Shown here: piece by piece, positions 36,125 through 45,407 of the stretch
Layout of the letters: each line of letters begins with the position of its first letter
How positions within the stretch are numbered: position 1 is the stretch's first letter
Position numbers and translations under genes: made by a program
From: Actinomycetes bacterium
GTDB taxonomy: Bacteria > Actinomycetota > Actinomycetes > Propionibacteriales > Nocardioidaceae
DNA length: 64,000 nucleotides
Direction of reading: 5' to 3'
Assembly: GCA_023396115.1 (NCBI GenBank)
Contig: JAEWXC010000002.1
Location: 1-64,000, forward strand
The notes under the pieces: model-generated
Databases searched by the model: none
Seen by the model: the letters and a program-made list of their open reading frames with translations, nothing else
Told to the model about the DNA's origin: nothing

Positions 36125-36148
36125 GCCCGCCCCCGGGTGGGGGCGGGC
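36125..36148 (-). promoter_or_regulatory. GC hairpin between the two flavin enzyme genes
   Basis: GCCCGCCCCC (36125-36134) and GGGGGCGGGC (36139-36148) form a perfect 10-bp stem with loop GGGT, about 22 bases upstream of the reductase start. It could lower read-through from the first gene or protect the mRNA. Confidence 0.5.
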
Positions 36149-36169
36149 GGCGGCGGTGGTCCGGGTGGT

Positions 36170-37339
36170 TCAGGCCAGGGCGGCCGGGTTGAGCCGGGAG
36201 ACGTGGTGCGGGTCGGGCGACTGGCCCGTCACGTCGTCCCCGGCCACGTGGACGGTGGCGTCCTGCGGACCGCCGGCGGCGGCGACCAGGCTGGCGTGCG
36301 TGGGCGCCTCGGGGATGTCGGCGGGACGCCCCTCGGCGAAGCCCGCCCGCAGGTCCGGGAGGATCTCGCCGATCAGGTCCAGCTGCTCCAGCACCGTCTT
36401 GAGCGGAAGCCCGGCGTGGTCGACCAGGAAGAGCTGACGCTGGTAGTGCCCCGCGTACTCCCGGAACGACAGGGTCCGCTCGATGACCTCCTGCGGCGAC
36501 CCCACGGTCAGCGGGGTGCCGGCCATGAAGTCCTCCAACGACGGCCCGTGCCCGTAGACCGGGGCGTTGTCGAAGTACGGACGGAACTGGCGCACGGCGT
36601 CCTGGCTGTTGCGGGCCAGGAAGATCTGCCCGCCCAGTCCGACCATCGCCTGGTCGGCCCGACCGTGCCCGTAGTGCTCGTAGCTGCGCCGGTAGAGCTC
36701 GATCATCCGCGCCGTGTGCGAGGCGGGCCAGAAGATGTGGTTCGAGAAGAACCCGTCTCCGTAGTAGGCGGCCTGCTCGGCGATCTCCGGGCTCCGGATC
36801 GAGCCGTGCCACACGAACGGGGCCACCCCGTCCAGCGGACGCGGCGTCGCGGTGAAGCCCTGCAGCGGGGTGCGGTGCTTGCCCTCCCAGTTCACGACGT
36901 CCTCGCGCCACAGGCGGCGCAGCAGGGCGTAGTTCTCCACGGCCAGCTCGATCCCGTCACGGATGTCCTTGCCGAACCACGGGTAGACCGGGCCGGTGTT
37001 GCCGCGCCCCAGGGTCAGGTCGAGGCGACCGTCGGCCAGGTGCTGCAGCTGGGCGTAGTCCTCCGCGATCCGGACCGGGTCGGTCGTGGTGATCAGCGTC
37101 GTCGACGTGCTGAGCAGCAACTTCTCGGTCACCGCCGCGACGTAGGCCATCGTGGTGGTCGGCGAGGACGCGGCGAAGGGCGGGTTGTGGTGCTGGCCGA
37201 ACGCCATCACGTCGAGGCCGACCTCCTCGGCCTTCTTCGCGATCTCGACCGTGGCCTTGATCCGCTCGTTCTCGGAGGGGGTGTGCCCGGTAGTGGGGTC
37301 GGTGGTCACGTCACCGACGGTGAAGATGCCGATCTGCAT
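36170..37339 (-). CDS. LLM-class flavin-dependent oxidoreductase (CE1758 family)
   Basis: 389 residues of the bacterial luciferase-like barrel: GIFTVGD at the start, MAFGQHHNPPFAASSP (active-site His), RLDLTLGRGNTGPVYPWFG and FVWHGSIRSPE (phosphate loop). GGGGGAG lies 3-9 bases before the ATG. A candidate promoter reads TTAGAT, 17 bases, TAGTCT (-10 at 37388-37393), giving a leader of about 40 nt. Partner of the downstream FMN reductase. Confidence 0.92.
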   Translation of the reverse strand: MQIGIFTVGDVTTDPTTGHTPSENERIKATVEIAKKAEEVGLDVMAFGQHHNPPFAASSPTTTMAYVAAVTEKLLLSTSTTLITTTDPVRIAEDYAQLQHLADGRLDLTLGRGNTGPVYPWFGKDIRDGIELAVENYALLRRLWREDVVNWEGKHRTPLQGFTATPRPLDGVAPFVWHGSIRSPEIAEQAAYYGDGFFSNHIFWPASHTARMIELYRRSYEHYGHGRADQAMVGLGGQIFLARNSQDAVRQFRPYFDNAPVYGHGPSLEDFMAGTPLTVGSPQEVIERTLSFREYAGHYQRQLFLVDHAGLPLKTVLEQLDLIGEILPDLRAGFAEGRPADIPEAPTHASLVAAAGGPQDATVHVAGDDVTGQSPDPHHVSRLNPAALA

Positions 37340-37445
37340 GTCTCCCCCTGGGGGTCGGCCGGGAGGCTCCCGGGTCGTCTCAGTCCGAGACTAGTTGAAC
37401 CTTGCATCACATCTAACCGGTGACGTGTCGCCATCATTCCCGGGG

Positions 37446-37492
37446 TCCGGCGCCACCACCCTCGCCGATCCCTGCCGGGTAGTGGCGCCGGA
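37446..37492. promoter_or_regulatory. Inverted repeat upstream of the ABC-2 operon
   Basis: TCCGGCGCCAC (37446-37456) and GTGGCGCCGGA (37482-37492) are perfect 11-bp arms 25 bases apart. The right arm falls in the -35 region of a TAGGTT -10 (37507-37512), so it may be an operator pair or a leader structure. Confidence 0.45.
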
Positions 37493-37545
37493 GGCCACGC
37501 AGCCTCTAGGTTGGACCGCTCCCCCACGACCTGCTCGGAGGTTCC

Positions 37546-38346
37546 GTGCTGTACCCGGCCGTCGCCGCACGCCAGTTCAGGTGGTACTCGACCTACACCG
37601 GGGCAACGCTGGCCGGGATCTTCACCAACTCGGTGTTCGGGTTGATCCAGTCGTGGTTCTTCCTCGCGGTGTGGGCGGCGCGACCGGGCGCCGGCGGCTA
37701 CGACGCGGCGGACGCGGTCACCTTCGTCTGGCTCGGGCAGGCGCTGTTGATGACCGTGGCGGTGTGGGGCGGTGGCACCACCGACGACCTGGCCGAGCGG
37801 ATCCGGACCGGGGACGTCGCCACCGACCTGTACCGCCCGGTCAACCTGGTCGGCTGGTACCTGGCCGGTGACCTGGGGCGCGCCGGATACCACCTGATCA
37901 CCCGGGGGCTGGCCCCGAGCCTGGTCGGGGCGGTGCTGTTCGACCTGGTCGCGCCGGCCTCGGCCGTCGTGGTGGCGGCGTTCGCGCTCTCCCTCGTGCT
38001 GGCCGTGGTGGTCAGTTTCGCGCTGCGGTTCCTGGTCGCCTGCACCGCGTTCTGGCTGCTGGACGCCCAGGGAGCCCGGATGCTCTCGGGGTCCCTGGCG
38101 ATGTTCTTCTCCGGGCTGACCCTGCCGCTGGTGCTCTACCCCGGGTGGCTGGGCACGCTGGCGGAGTCGCTGCCCTGGTCGGCGATCATCCAGGTGCCGA
38201 TCGACGTGTGGCTGGGACGCCACCACGGGGCCGGCGAGGTCCTCGGGGCGCTGGGGTTCCAGGCCGGGTGGGCGCTGGTGCTGCTGGGCGCCTGCCACCT
38301 CGTGGTCGCCTCCGCCACCCGCAAGGTGGTGGTCCAGGGTGGCTGA
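37546..38346 (+). CDS. ABC-2 family transporter permease (first subunit)
   Basis: 266 residues with about six hydrophobic segments, beginning MLYPAVAARQFRWYSTYTGATLAG. Conserved GDVATDLYRPVNLVGWYLAGDLGR and WLGRHHG place it with COG4587-type permeases. The GTG start has GGAGG at 37537-37541. Overlaps the next permease by 8 bp. With that permease and the ATPase it forms a complete exporter; the substrate is unknown. Confidence 0.88.
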   Translation: MLYPAVAARQFRWYSTYTGATLAGIFTNSVFGLIQSWFFLAVWAARPGAGGYDAADAVTFVWLGQALLMTVAVWGGGTTDDLAERIRTGDVATDLYRPVNLVGWYLAGDLGRAGYHLITRGLAPSLVGAVLFDLVAPASAVVVAAFALSLVLAVVVSFALRFLVACTAFWLLDAQGARMLSGSLAMFFSGLTLPLVLYPGWLGTLAESLPWSAIIQVPIDVWLGRHHGAGEVLGALGFQAGWALVLLGACHLVVASATRKVVVQGG

Positions 38347-39181
38347 GACGTCCCTGAGCAACCAGAACCTCCGCACCGAGGCCCTGCACGCCTCGCGCAC
38401 CTACCTGGCCATCGCCGCCCTGTGGATCAGGGCTGCCTGGTCCTACCGCGGCTCGTTCTGGATGCTGATGCTGGGCCGCTTCCTGCTGACCGGCATCGAC
38501 TTCGTGGCCATAGCGATCGCCTTCGGCGGCACCGACACCGCGATCGGCGGCTTCGGGCTGCGCGAGGTGGCGCTGCTCTACGGGCTCACCGGTGTCGGGC
38601 TGGGGGCGGCCGACACCCTGATCGGCAGCGTCGAGCGGATCGGCACCTACATCCGCACCGGCACCCTGGACCAGATGCTCACCCGCCCGGTCCCGGTCCT
38701 GGTGCAGATCTGCGCCGACCAGTTCACCCTGCGCCGGTTGGGTCGGATCACCCAGGCCGCCGTGGTGCTCGCGTGGGGTGCCGGGGCCGTGGACTGGGAC
38801 CCCGGGAAGGTGGTCCTGGCCGTGGTGACGCTGGTCAGCGCCACGGTGCTGTTCCTGGGCCTGTTCATCGGGTGCTCCTCGATCCAGTTCTGGACCACCG
38901 ACTCCAGCGAGTTCGCCAACGCCTTCACCTACGGGGGCTCCACGCTGACCCAGTACCCGTTGACGATCCTGCCGCGCGAGGTCCTGCTGGCGCTGACCTT
39001 CCTGCTGCCGGTGGCGTTCGTCAACTGGTACCCGGCGCTGCGGCTGCTGGAGCGCGAGGACCCGTTCGGCCTCCCCGCTGCCCTGCAGTTCGGTGGCCCC
39101 GTCGCCGCGGCGCTGGTGATGGCCGTGGCCCTGTCCGTCTGGCGCACCGGGATGCGCCGCTACACCTCCACCGGGAGCTGA
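38339..39181 (+). CDS. ABC-2 family transporter permease (second subunit)
   Basis: 280 residues, COG3694 type. Six hydrophobic segments; GTYIRTGTLDQMLTRPVPVLVQI is the cytoplasmic loop that corresponds to GDVATDLYRPVN in its partner. Start GTG at 38339 inside the end of the previous gene. Ends 1 bp before the ATPase ATG, so the three genes are one operon. Confidence 0.88.
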   Translation: MAETSLSNQNLRTEALHASRTYLAIAALWIRAAWSYRGSFWMLMLGRFLLTGIDFVAIAIAFGGTDTAIGGFGLREVALLYGLTGVGLGAADTLIGSVERIGTYIRTGTLDQMLTRPVPVLVQICADQFTLRRLGRITQAAVVLAWGAGAVDWDPGKVVLAVVTLVSATVLFLGLFIGCSSIQFWTTDSSEFANAFTYGGSTLTQYPLTILPREVLLALTFLLPVAFVNWYPALRLLEREDPFGLPAALQFGGPVAAALVMAVALSVWRTGMRRYTSTGS

Positions 39182-39182
39182 G

Positions 39183-40136
39183 ATGACCGAGCACGTGATC
39201 GCTGCCCACGGCCTGGGCCGCACCTTCGAGGTGCGCCGGCGCAGCGGCGGCCTGCGCCGCACCCGCGAGACGCGGAACGCGGTGGTGGACCTGGACCTGC
39301 TGGTCGCGCCGGGCGAGATGGTCGGCTACCTGGGTCCCAACGGTGCAGGGAAGTCGACGACGGTGAAGATGTTCACCGGGATCCTGCACCCGACCGCCGG
39401 CCGGCTGCGGGTGTGCGGCCTGGACCCGGTCCGGGAGCGCACCCGGCTGGCGCGCCGGATCGGCGTGGTCTTCGGCCAGCGCAGCACCCTGTGGTGGGAC
39501 CTCCCGCTGCGCGACAGCTTCGACCTGCTGCGCCGCATCTACCGGGTGCCGGCGGTGCGGTACGCCCAGAACCTGGCCACCTTCACCGAGCTGCTCGACC
39601 TGGGTGAGCAGCTGGACACCCCGGTGCGGCAGCTCTCCCTGGGCCAGCGGATGCGGGGGGACATCACCGCGGCGCTGCTGCACGACCCGGAGGTGCTGTT
39701 CCTCGACGAACCGACCATCGGGCTCGACGTGGTCTCCAAGGGGCGGTTGCGCGAGTTCCTGCGCCAGCTCAACGCCGAGCAGGGCACCACCCTGGTGCTG
39801 ACCACGCACGACCTGGGCGACGTGGAGGCACTGTGCGACCGGGTGGCGGTGATCGACCACGGCACCAAGGTCTTCGACGGCTCCTTGGCGGACCTGCGCG
39901 GCCTGGGCGGGGCTCCCCGCACGCTGCGCGTGGACCTGGTCGACGAGGCCCCGCCGATCCGGGTCCCCGGCACCACGGTCCGCCGGGTGGAGGGTGCCCG
40001 GCAGTGGCTGGAGTTCCCGGCCGAGCAGAGTGCCGCCCCGCTGATCGCTGCCGTGGTCGAGGCCCACGAGGTCGCGGACCTGTCCCTGCTGGAACCGGAC
40101 GTCGAGGCCGTGGTGCGCCAGATCTACTCCCGCTGA
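39183..40136 (+). CDS. ABC-2 exporter ATP-binding subunit
   Basis: 317 residues. Walker A GPNGAGKST near residue 52, Q-loop FGQRSTLWWDLP, signature LSLGQRMRGD (a variant of LSGGQ typical of COG4586 proteins), Walker B LFLDEPTIGLD and switch His in TTHDLGD. A C-terminal domain of about 80 residues follows the ATPase core. Powers the two permeases just upstream. Confidence 0.93.
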   Translation: MTEHVIAAHGLGRTFEVRRRSGGLRRTRETRNAVVDLDLLVAPGEMVGYLGPNGAGKSTTVKMFTGILHPTAGRLRVCGLDPVRERTRLARRIGVVFGQRSTLWWDLPLRDSFDLLRRIYRVPAVRYAQNLATFTELLDLGEQLDTPVRQLSLGQRMRGDITAALLHDPEVLFLDEPTIGLDVVSKGRLREFLRQLNAEQGTTLVLTTHDLGDVEALCDRVAVIDHGTKVFDGSLADLRGLGGAPRTLRVDLVDEAPPIRVPGTTVRRVEGARQWLEFPAEQSAAPLIAAVVEAHEVADLSLLEPDVEAVVRQIYSR

Positions 40137-40141
40137 CCCGT

Positions 40142-40229
40142 CCGGCGGTCGAGCGAAACCTCCGGTGGTCGAGCCTGCCGAGACCCCGGTGACCGAGCGT
40201 GACCCCCGGTGGTCGAGCTGGCCGAGACC
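40142..40229. repeat. Second block of GGTGGTCGAG repeats
   Basis: Three copies: a short form CCGGCGGTCGAGCGAAACC (40142-40160), a full copy at 40162-40185 identical to those at 5363 and 5449, and one with CTGG instead of CCTG at 40206-40229. They occupy the gap between convergent genes. Confidence 0.9.
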
Positions 40230-40232
40230 CCC

Positions 40233-41674
40233 TCAGCCGTCGAAGTGGTGCAGGTCGCTGAGCCCGTAGCTCCACGACCACCCGTGCCGGCGCATCAGCC
40301 GCACCACCGGCGCGGAGCGGCTGCGCCAGGTGATCCGGGGCACCGTGTGGTGCCGCCACCACTCGTTCGGCACCCAGCCGTGCTGGGGCGAGCGGTACGG
40401 GTTCTCCCAGGGGTTGAGGTCCAGCGACCGGCCCGAGGCGTGCGGCGACCGGACCCCCGGGCGACCGACCACGTGACGGCAGTTGAACGCCGAGGTGTTG
40501 CCCGAGGCCATCGACGCCATGTCGTTGGCGCCGGAGAGGGCACGGGACCAGCCGAACCGGTCGACGCGGTACATCGCCCGGACCGGGACCCGGGCCCGGT
40601 GCATCGCGGTGAAGACCCGCGCGGTCTTGCGGGCCACCGGGGCCGCCACCACCAGTTCACCGCGGTGCCGGTAGCCGTCGTAGCCCCAGTAGTTGACGGT
40701 GACCAGCCGGAGCCCGGCGCGCCCGACCGGGCAGCCCGCGTGCCAGGACCGACCCACCATCGAGTTCCACACCGGGTCCGGGATCCGCTGTACCCGGGCG
40801 TCAGCACCCCGGGTGGTGGCTCGCGGCTGCGGGGGCAGGTACCGCGGTTGCGGAGCGCCGACGGGCATCCGGACCGGTTCCCCGGGCGGAAGGTTCCGCA
40901 CCTTGCGGGTCCGTGAGACCGAGGCCCGCCAGGTCGCGGAGGCGCGGACCCGGGCCCGGTAGCGGGTGTCGGTGCGGGGCCGGGTCCGCCAGCGCACCCG
41001 ACCGGTCGCCGAGGTCGTGCCCCGGCCGACCACCTTCCAGCCGTGCCGCCACTTCCCGCGCAGGTTCTTCGACCGGGCCAGCAGCTGCACCGGGACCCCG
41101 GCCACCCGGCGGCCGCGGACCCGGACCGTGGCCCGCAGCCGCAGCCGCTTCTCGTCGACGACCTTCTTCCGGCCATGCAGCGTGACCCGGTGGGGCGCCG
41201 TTCGGCGTGCACCGAAGCAACCGGCGAGGCCACCGCGGGGCCATCCACCGGGGTGTGCACGGCCCGGAACCGGCTCGAGGCGCCCAGGGGCACCACCGAC
41301 TCCGCGGTGCCGTCGGCACCAGTGGTGACCCGGCCGACCGGGCGCCAGCGGTCCCCGTCCGCACGTTCCAGCACCACCTCGGCGCCGGCCACCGGGCCGG
41401 GTGGGGCGGTCGGGTCGTCGGCCGGCACGCCCTGCACCCGCACCCGGAGCCGGACCGTCTCACCGGCCCAGCCACGTCCCGGGGCCTCCAGGCCGACGCT
41501 GGTCACCACCGCAGCGGCGGCCGGCGCGGTGCCCGGTGCTGCTCCCGCGGGGCCTGTGACCACCCCGACCAGGGCCAGCAGCACGGCAAGAGCCCCCGTG
41601 CAGGCCAGACGCAGCGGTCCACGTCCGGAGGTGCGGCGTGGCGGGAGGGGCGGGGAGGGACGGGCGGCACGCAT
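40233..41674 (-). pseudogene. Secreted M15-family peptidase with Ig-like N-terminal domain, frameshifted
   Basis: The N-terminal part, in one frame from ATG 41674, has a signal peptide (LACTGALAVLLALVGVV, AGAAPG) and an Ig-like domain (VRLRVRVQGVPADD, VTTGADGTAESVV). The C-terminal part is in another frame: VTLHGRKKVVDEKRLRLR continues the repeat domain, followed by a linker and a D-Ala-D-Ala/L-Ala-D-Glu peptidase domain with NCRHVVGR, SPHASGRSLDLNPWENPY (zinc His and Asp) and SDLHHFD (third ligand). Adding one C to the C4 run at 41192-41195 joins the frames as HAERRPHRVTLHG. With the fix the protein has about 480 residues and all catalytic residues. Confidence 0.82.
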
Positions 41675-41793
41675 GCAGCAGACCGTAGGCAGGCCGGAGA
41701 CGTGCTGTCACCGACTCGCCGGGGACCGACCCGTGCAGAAGTCGCCGGCGACCACCGTCGTGACCTGACGGTGGCCCCTGCTTGGATGTGTCC

Positions 41794-42780
41794 ATGGCTG
41801 CTGCGGTGAGCGACGTGCTGGGTGCGCCCTACACGTGCGAGCGGATCGTCCTGCCCGACGACGACGAGGGGACGGTCGTCGCCTCGCTGGTGCACCGCCC
41901 GGCCGATCCGGCGCCGGACTCGTCGGAGGAAACGGCGCGGGGTGCGGTGCTGCACGTGCACGGCTTCGCCGACTACTTCTTCCAGACCACGCTGTCGGAC
42001 TTCTGGTGCGCCCGGGGCTACGACTTCTACGCCCTGGACCTGCGCAAGTACGGCCGCTCGTTGCTGGCCCACCAGACCCCCAACTACACCGCCGACCTGG
42101 CCGAGTACTTCCCCGAGCTGGACGAGGCCTGGCACCGGATCACCGCACGGGACGGCCACGGGCACGTCGTGCTGTCGGCGCACAGCACCGGCGGCCTGAC
42201 CGTGCCGCTGTGGGTGGAGGAGCGCCGCGACCAGCTCGGCGAGCTGGCCGGCCTGGTGCTCAACTCCCCCTGGTTCGACCTGGCCGGACCGGCCCCGTTG
42301 CGCTCCGCCCCGGTCAACCTCGCCGTCGAGCAGCTGGGCCGGCGTCGACCCGACGCGGAGATCCCGCGCAACGTCAGCGGCCTGTACGCCCGCTCGTTGC
42401 ACGTGGAGCACGACGGCGAGTTCGACTTCGACCTCGCCTGGAAACCGTTGACGTCGTGGCCGGTGCGCGCCGGCTGGTTGCGGGCGGTGCGAGCCGGACA
42501 GGCCCGGCTGCACGCGGGGCTGCACGTGCCGTGCCCGGTGCTGGTGCTGACCTCCGAGGCCAGCAGCCACCCCAAGGAGATGGGCGAGCTGGTGCACAGC
42601 ACCGACGTGGTGCTGGACGTGGAGCAGATCTGGCAGTGGTCGCCCTCCGTGGCCCGGCACGTGACCGTGGTGGCCCTGCCCGGCGCCCGGCACGACGTCT
42701 ACCTCTCCCGGCCACCGGTGCGTGGGCGGGCCTTCGAGGTGATCGACACCTGGCGCACCGCCTGGCTCCCCCGCCCCTGA
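41794..42780 (+). CDS. Alpha/beta hydrolase (serine aminopeptidase S33-like)
   Basis: 328 residues. The oxyanion region is LHVHGFADYFFQ, the nucleophile elbow is LSAHSTGG (Ala instead of the first Gly of GxSxG), and the last His is in PGARHDVYLS. The cap region contains YARSLHVEHDGEFDFDLAWKP. Resembles lysophospholipase/monoglyceride lipase-like hydrolases; substrate unknown. ATG at 41794; no clear ribosome site or -10 was seen. Divergent from the M15 gene. Confidence 0.87.
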   Translation: MAAAVSDVLGAPYTCERIVLPDDDEGTVVASLVHRPADPAPDSSEETARGAVLHVHGFADYFFQTTLSDFWCARGYDFYALDLRKYGRSLLAHQTPNYTADLAEYFPELDEAWHRITARDGHGHVVLSAHSTGGLTVPLWVEERRDQLGELAGLVLNSPWFDLAGPAPLRSAPVNLAVEQLGRRRPDAEIPRNVSGLYARSLHVEHDGEFDFDLAWKPLTSWPVRAGWLRAVRAGQARLHAGLHVPCPVLVLTSEASSHPKEMGELVHSTDVVLDVEQIWQWSPSVARHVTVVALPGARHDVYLSRPPVRGRAFEVIDTWRTAWLPRP

Positions 42781-42846
42781 CGGAGCAGCGTCGGTCGGAG
42801 CCGGGTGGCGCCGGGACCGGACCGGGGGCCGGTCGACCGAGCCGGG

Positions 42847-43608
42847 TCAGCGGAGCAGGAACGCCGCCAGCGCGGTCAGCCCGACCACCACGATGACCGC
42901 CCGGAGCACCGAGTCGGGCAGCCGACGCCCGATGCCGGCACCGACCTGGGCCCCGAGCACCGCGCCGACGGCGACCAGGGCGACGACCAGCCAGTCGATC
43001 TCGTCGAAGGCGACCGCGACGAACACCAGCCCGGCCACGCCGTTGCCGACCGCGGCCAGGATGTTCTTGACGCCGTTGAGACGCTGCAGGCTCTCCTGGA
43101 CGCCGATGCCCAGCACCGCCATCAGGATGACGCCCTGCGCGGCACCGAAGTAGCCGCAGTAGATGCCCGTGCCGAGCACCGCGGGCCACACCCACCACCG
43201 GTCGGGCAGGTGGTCGTCGCCGTGCCGGCGACGCACCCAGGCACTGATCCGCGGCCCGGCCACCACCAGCACCACCCCGAGCCCGATCAGCGCGGGCACG
43301 ATCGCCTCGAACGCCTCCGGCGGCAGCACGAGCAGCAACAGGGCGCCCGCGAGCGCCCCGATCATGCTGCCCACGCTCAACCGGATGATCCGGTCACGCT
43401 GGCCGGTCAGCTCGCGTCGGTACCCGATCGCCCCGGCCACCGACCCGGGCACCAGACCGATCGCGTTGGACATGTTCGCGGTCACCGGCGGCACGCCGAA
43501 CGCCAGCAGGACCGGGAACGTGATCAACGTTCCCGATCCCACCAGCGTGTTGATGCCCCCGGCGGCGGCCCCGGCCAGCAGGACCGCCGCGCACTCGAGC
43601 CAGGTCAC
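42847..43608 (-). CDS. TauE/SafE-family membrane transporter
   Basis: 253 residues with about eight hydrophobic segments and the family's two related halves: GGINTLVGSGTLITFPVLLAFG and GIYCGYFGAAQGVILMAVLG. The family exports small sulfur-containing or organic anions such as sulfite or sulfoacetate; here the substrate is unknown. The GTG at 43608 overlaps the TGA of the SPFH gene (GTGA). Confidence 0.88.
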   Translation of the reverse strand: MTWLECAAVLLAGAAAGGINTLVGSGTLITFPVLLAFGVPPVTANMSNAIGLVPGSVAGAIGYRRELTGQRDRIIRLSVGSMIGALAGALLLLVLPPEAFEAIVPALIGLGVVLVVAGPRISAWVRRRHGDDHLPDRWWVWPAVLGTGIYCGYFGAAQGVILMAVLGIGVQESLQRLNGVKNILAAVGNGVAGLVFVAVAFDEIDWLVVALVAVGAVLGAQVGAGIGRRLPDSVLRAVIVVVGLTALAAFLLR

Positions 43609-44759
43609 GGAGTCGGCTGACCCCCGGGGTCAGTCGGGCCGTCGGTGGGGGCCTGGGTCAGCGGGTCGGTGAGCGGGTCCGGGGTCCCGGCTGCCCGTGT
43701 GCCCGGCGCCGGGGCGGCGGCCTCCTGGGCGGCGGCGAGGGCCTCGCGGACCGCGTCGTTGGCCTTGGACAGCTCGCCGTCGGTGCGCTCGACGGTCTCC
43801 AGCGGCTCCGGCGAGCCCATGTCGACGCGGGTGCGCGGCGTGGCGTCCTTGGGGATCCCGGCCACCTCGTGCACGGCCGAGCCGAGACCCTCCAGGGCCT
43901 TGGTGATCTCCGAGGGGATGACCCACACCTTGTTGGCGTCGCCCTCGGCGATCTTCGGCATCATCTGCAGGTACTGGTAGGCGAGCAGCCCCTGGTCGGG
44001 CTGGCCGTCGTGGATGGCCTGGAAGACCGTCTGGATGGCCTGGCCCTCACCCTGGGCGCGCAGGATCTGCGACTCCCGGTCGGCCTGGGCGCGCAGGATC
44101 TGCGACTCCCGGTCACCCTCGGCGTTGAGGATCTGGGACTGCTTGTTGCCCTCCGCGGTGAGGATGGCGGACTGCCGCTGACCCTCGGCGGTGAGGATGA
44201 GCGCCCGCTTGTCGCGGTCGGCGCGCATCTGCTTCTCCATGGCGTCCTTGATCGAGGCCGGCGGGTCGATGCTCTTGATCTCGACCCGGCCCACCCGGAT
44301 GCCCCACTTGCCGGTGGCCTCGTCGAGCACACCGCGCAGGCCGCCGTTGATCGCCTCGCGGCTGGTCAGCGTCTCCTCCAGGGTCATGCCACCGACGATG
44401 TTGCGCAGCGTGGTCATGGTCAGCTGCTCGACGGCCTGGATGTAGTTGGCGATCTCGTAGGTGGCGCTGACCGGGTCGGTGACCTGGAAGTAGATGACGG
44501 TGTCGATGGAGACCGTCAGGTTGTCCTCGGTGATCACCGGCTGGGGCGGGAAGCTGACGACCTGCTCGCGCAGGTCGATGGTGTACCGCACGTTGTCGAT
44601 GAACGGGACCACGAAGTTGAGGCCCGCCGAGAGCGTCTCCTTGTACTTCCCGAACCGCTCGACGATCGCGCAGCGTGCCTGGGGCACCACCCGCACGGTC
44701 TTGGCCAGGCCGATGATCACGAACAACGCGACCAGGGCCAGCAGGATGAGTCCAATCAT
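43605..44759 (-). CDS. SPFH/band-7 (stomatin-like) membrane protein
   Basis: 384 residues. An N-terminal membrane anchor (MIGLILLALVALFVIIGLA) precedes the SPFH domain (VPQARCAIVERFGKYKETL to IKSIDPPASIKDAME). A long helix follows with five heptad-like 11-residue repeats of the type AEGxxxSxILxAxGDRE (about 190-245), forming the oligomer cage. The C-terminal 90 residues are Pro/Thr-rich and low-complexity. Such proteins organise membrane microdomains. GGAGAGG lies 8 bases before the ATG. Paired with the NfeD gene 70 bp upstream. Confidence 0.93.
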   Translation of the reverse strand: MIGLILLALVALFVIIGLAKTVRVVPQARCAIVERFGKYKETLSAGLNFVVPFIDNVRYTIDLREQVVSFPPQPVITEDNLTVSIDTVIYFQVTDPVSATYEIANYIQAVEQLTMTTLRNIVGGMTLEETLTSREAINGGLRGVLDEATGKWGIRVGRVEIKSIDPPASIKDAMEKQMRADRDKRALILTAEGQRQSAILTAEGNKQSQILNAEGDRESQILRAQADRESQILRAQGEGQAIQTVFQAIHDGQPDQGLLAYQYLQMMPKIAEGDANKVWVIPSEITKALEGLGSAVHEVAGIPKDATPRTRVDMGSPEPLETVERTDGELSKANDAVREALAAAQEAAAPAPGTRAAGTPDPLTDPLTQAPTDGPTDPGGQPTP

Positions 44760-44829
44760 CCGTTCTTCCTCTCCTCAGGGTGATTCACACGCGTGACAAA
44801 CAGGGGCCGGAGCCGTGCTCCGGGGTGGT

Positions 44830-45312
44830 TCAGGCCTCGAGCTGGGCGACCGGGTGCACCAGCGCGGTGGCGCCGCGGATCTCCAGCACCTCGACGGCCT
44901 GCCCGACGGCGATGGTCAGGGTCTCGTCGTAGGGCTCGGCGGTCCAGACCTCGCCGGCCACCTTGACCCGGCCGGGTGCGAGCGGGGTGATCTCCTCGGT
45001 GACCATGCCCTGCACCCCGAGCAGCTTGGAGTGCCCCAGGGTGAGGTCGGGGGCGTGGAACAGCCGGCGCTTGGCAGCGGGGCGCACCACGACCAGCATT
45101 GCCACGGCGGTGGCGATGGCGATGAGGAACTGGGCCAGGAACGGTGCCCCGAGCAGGGCCGCGAGCATGCCGGTGACGGCGCCGCTGGCGAGCATGATCA
45201 TGATCAGGTCGAGGCTGACCAGTTCCACGACACCGAGCGCGAGGGCCAACGTGAGCCACGACTGCCACGCGTGGTCGCGCATCCAGTCCAGCAGCTGGGA
45301 GAACCAGTCCAT
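44830..45312 (-). CDS. NfeD-family protein
   Basis: 160 residues: three hydrophobic segments (about 18-85) and a C-terminal OB-fold domain (LLGVQGMVTEEITPLAPGRVKVAGEVWTA). The short form lacking the protease domain. NfeD proteins work with SPFH proteins, as the neighbour suggests. The ATG at 45312 is 6 bases after TAGAGT (45319-45324), so probably leaderless. Confidence 0.9.
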   Translation of the reverse strand: MDWFSQLLDWMRDHAWQSWLTLALALGVVELVSLDLIMIMLASGAVTGMLAALLGAPFLAQFLIAIATAVAMLVVVRPAAKRRLFHAPDLTLGHSKLLGVQGMVTEEITPLAPGRVKVAGEVWTAEPYDETLTIAVGQAVEVLEIRGATALVHPVAQLEA

Positions 45313-45407
45313 GACCGGACTCTATCCATCCGGTGCACGGTCCAACCCCGTCGGTGCGACCCGGATCGGTGCGGCCCGCTCGGAAGCCGGTGCTCCGGTG
45401 GGAGGTG

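Noticed and set aside
42815..42834. GACCGG/CCGGTC hairpin after the hydrolase gene
   Set aside because: Only 6 bp with an 8-base GC-rich loop; such stems are frequent by chance at this GC content.
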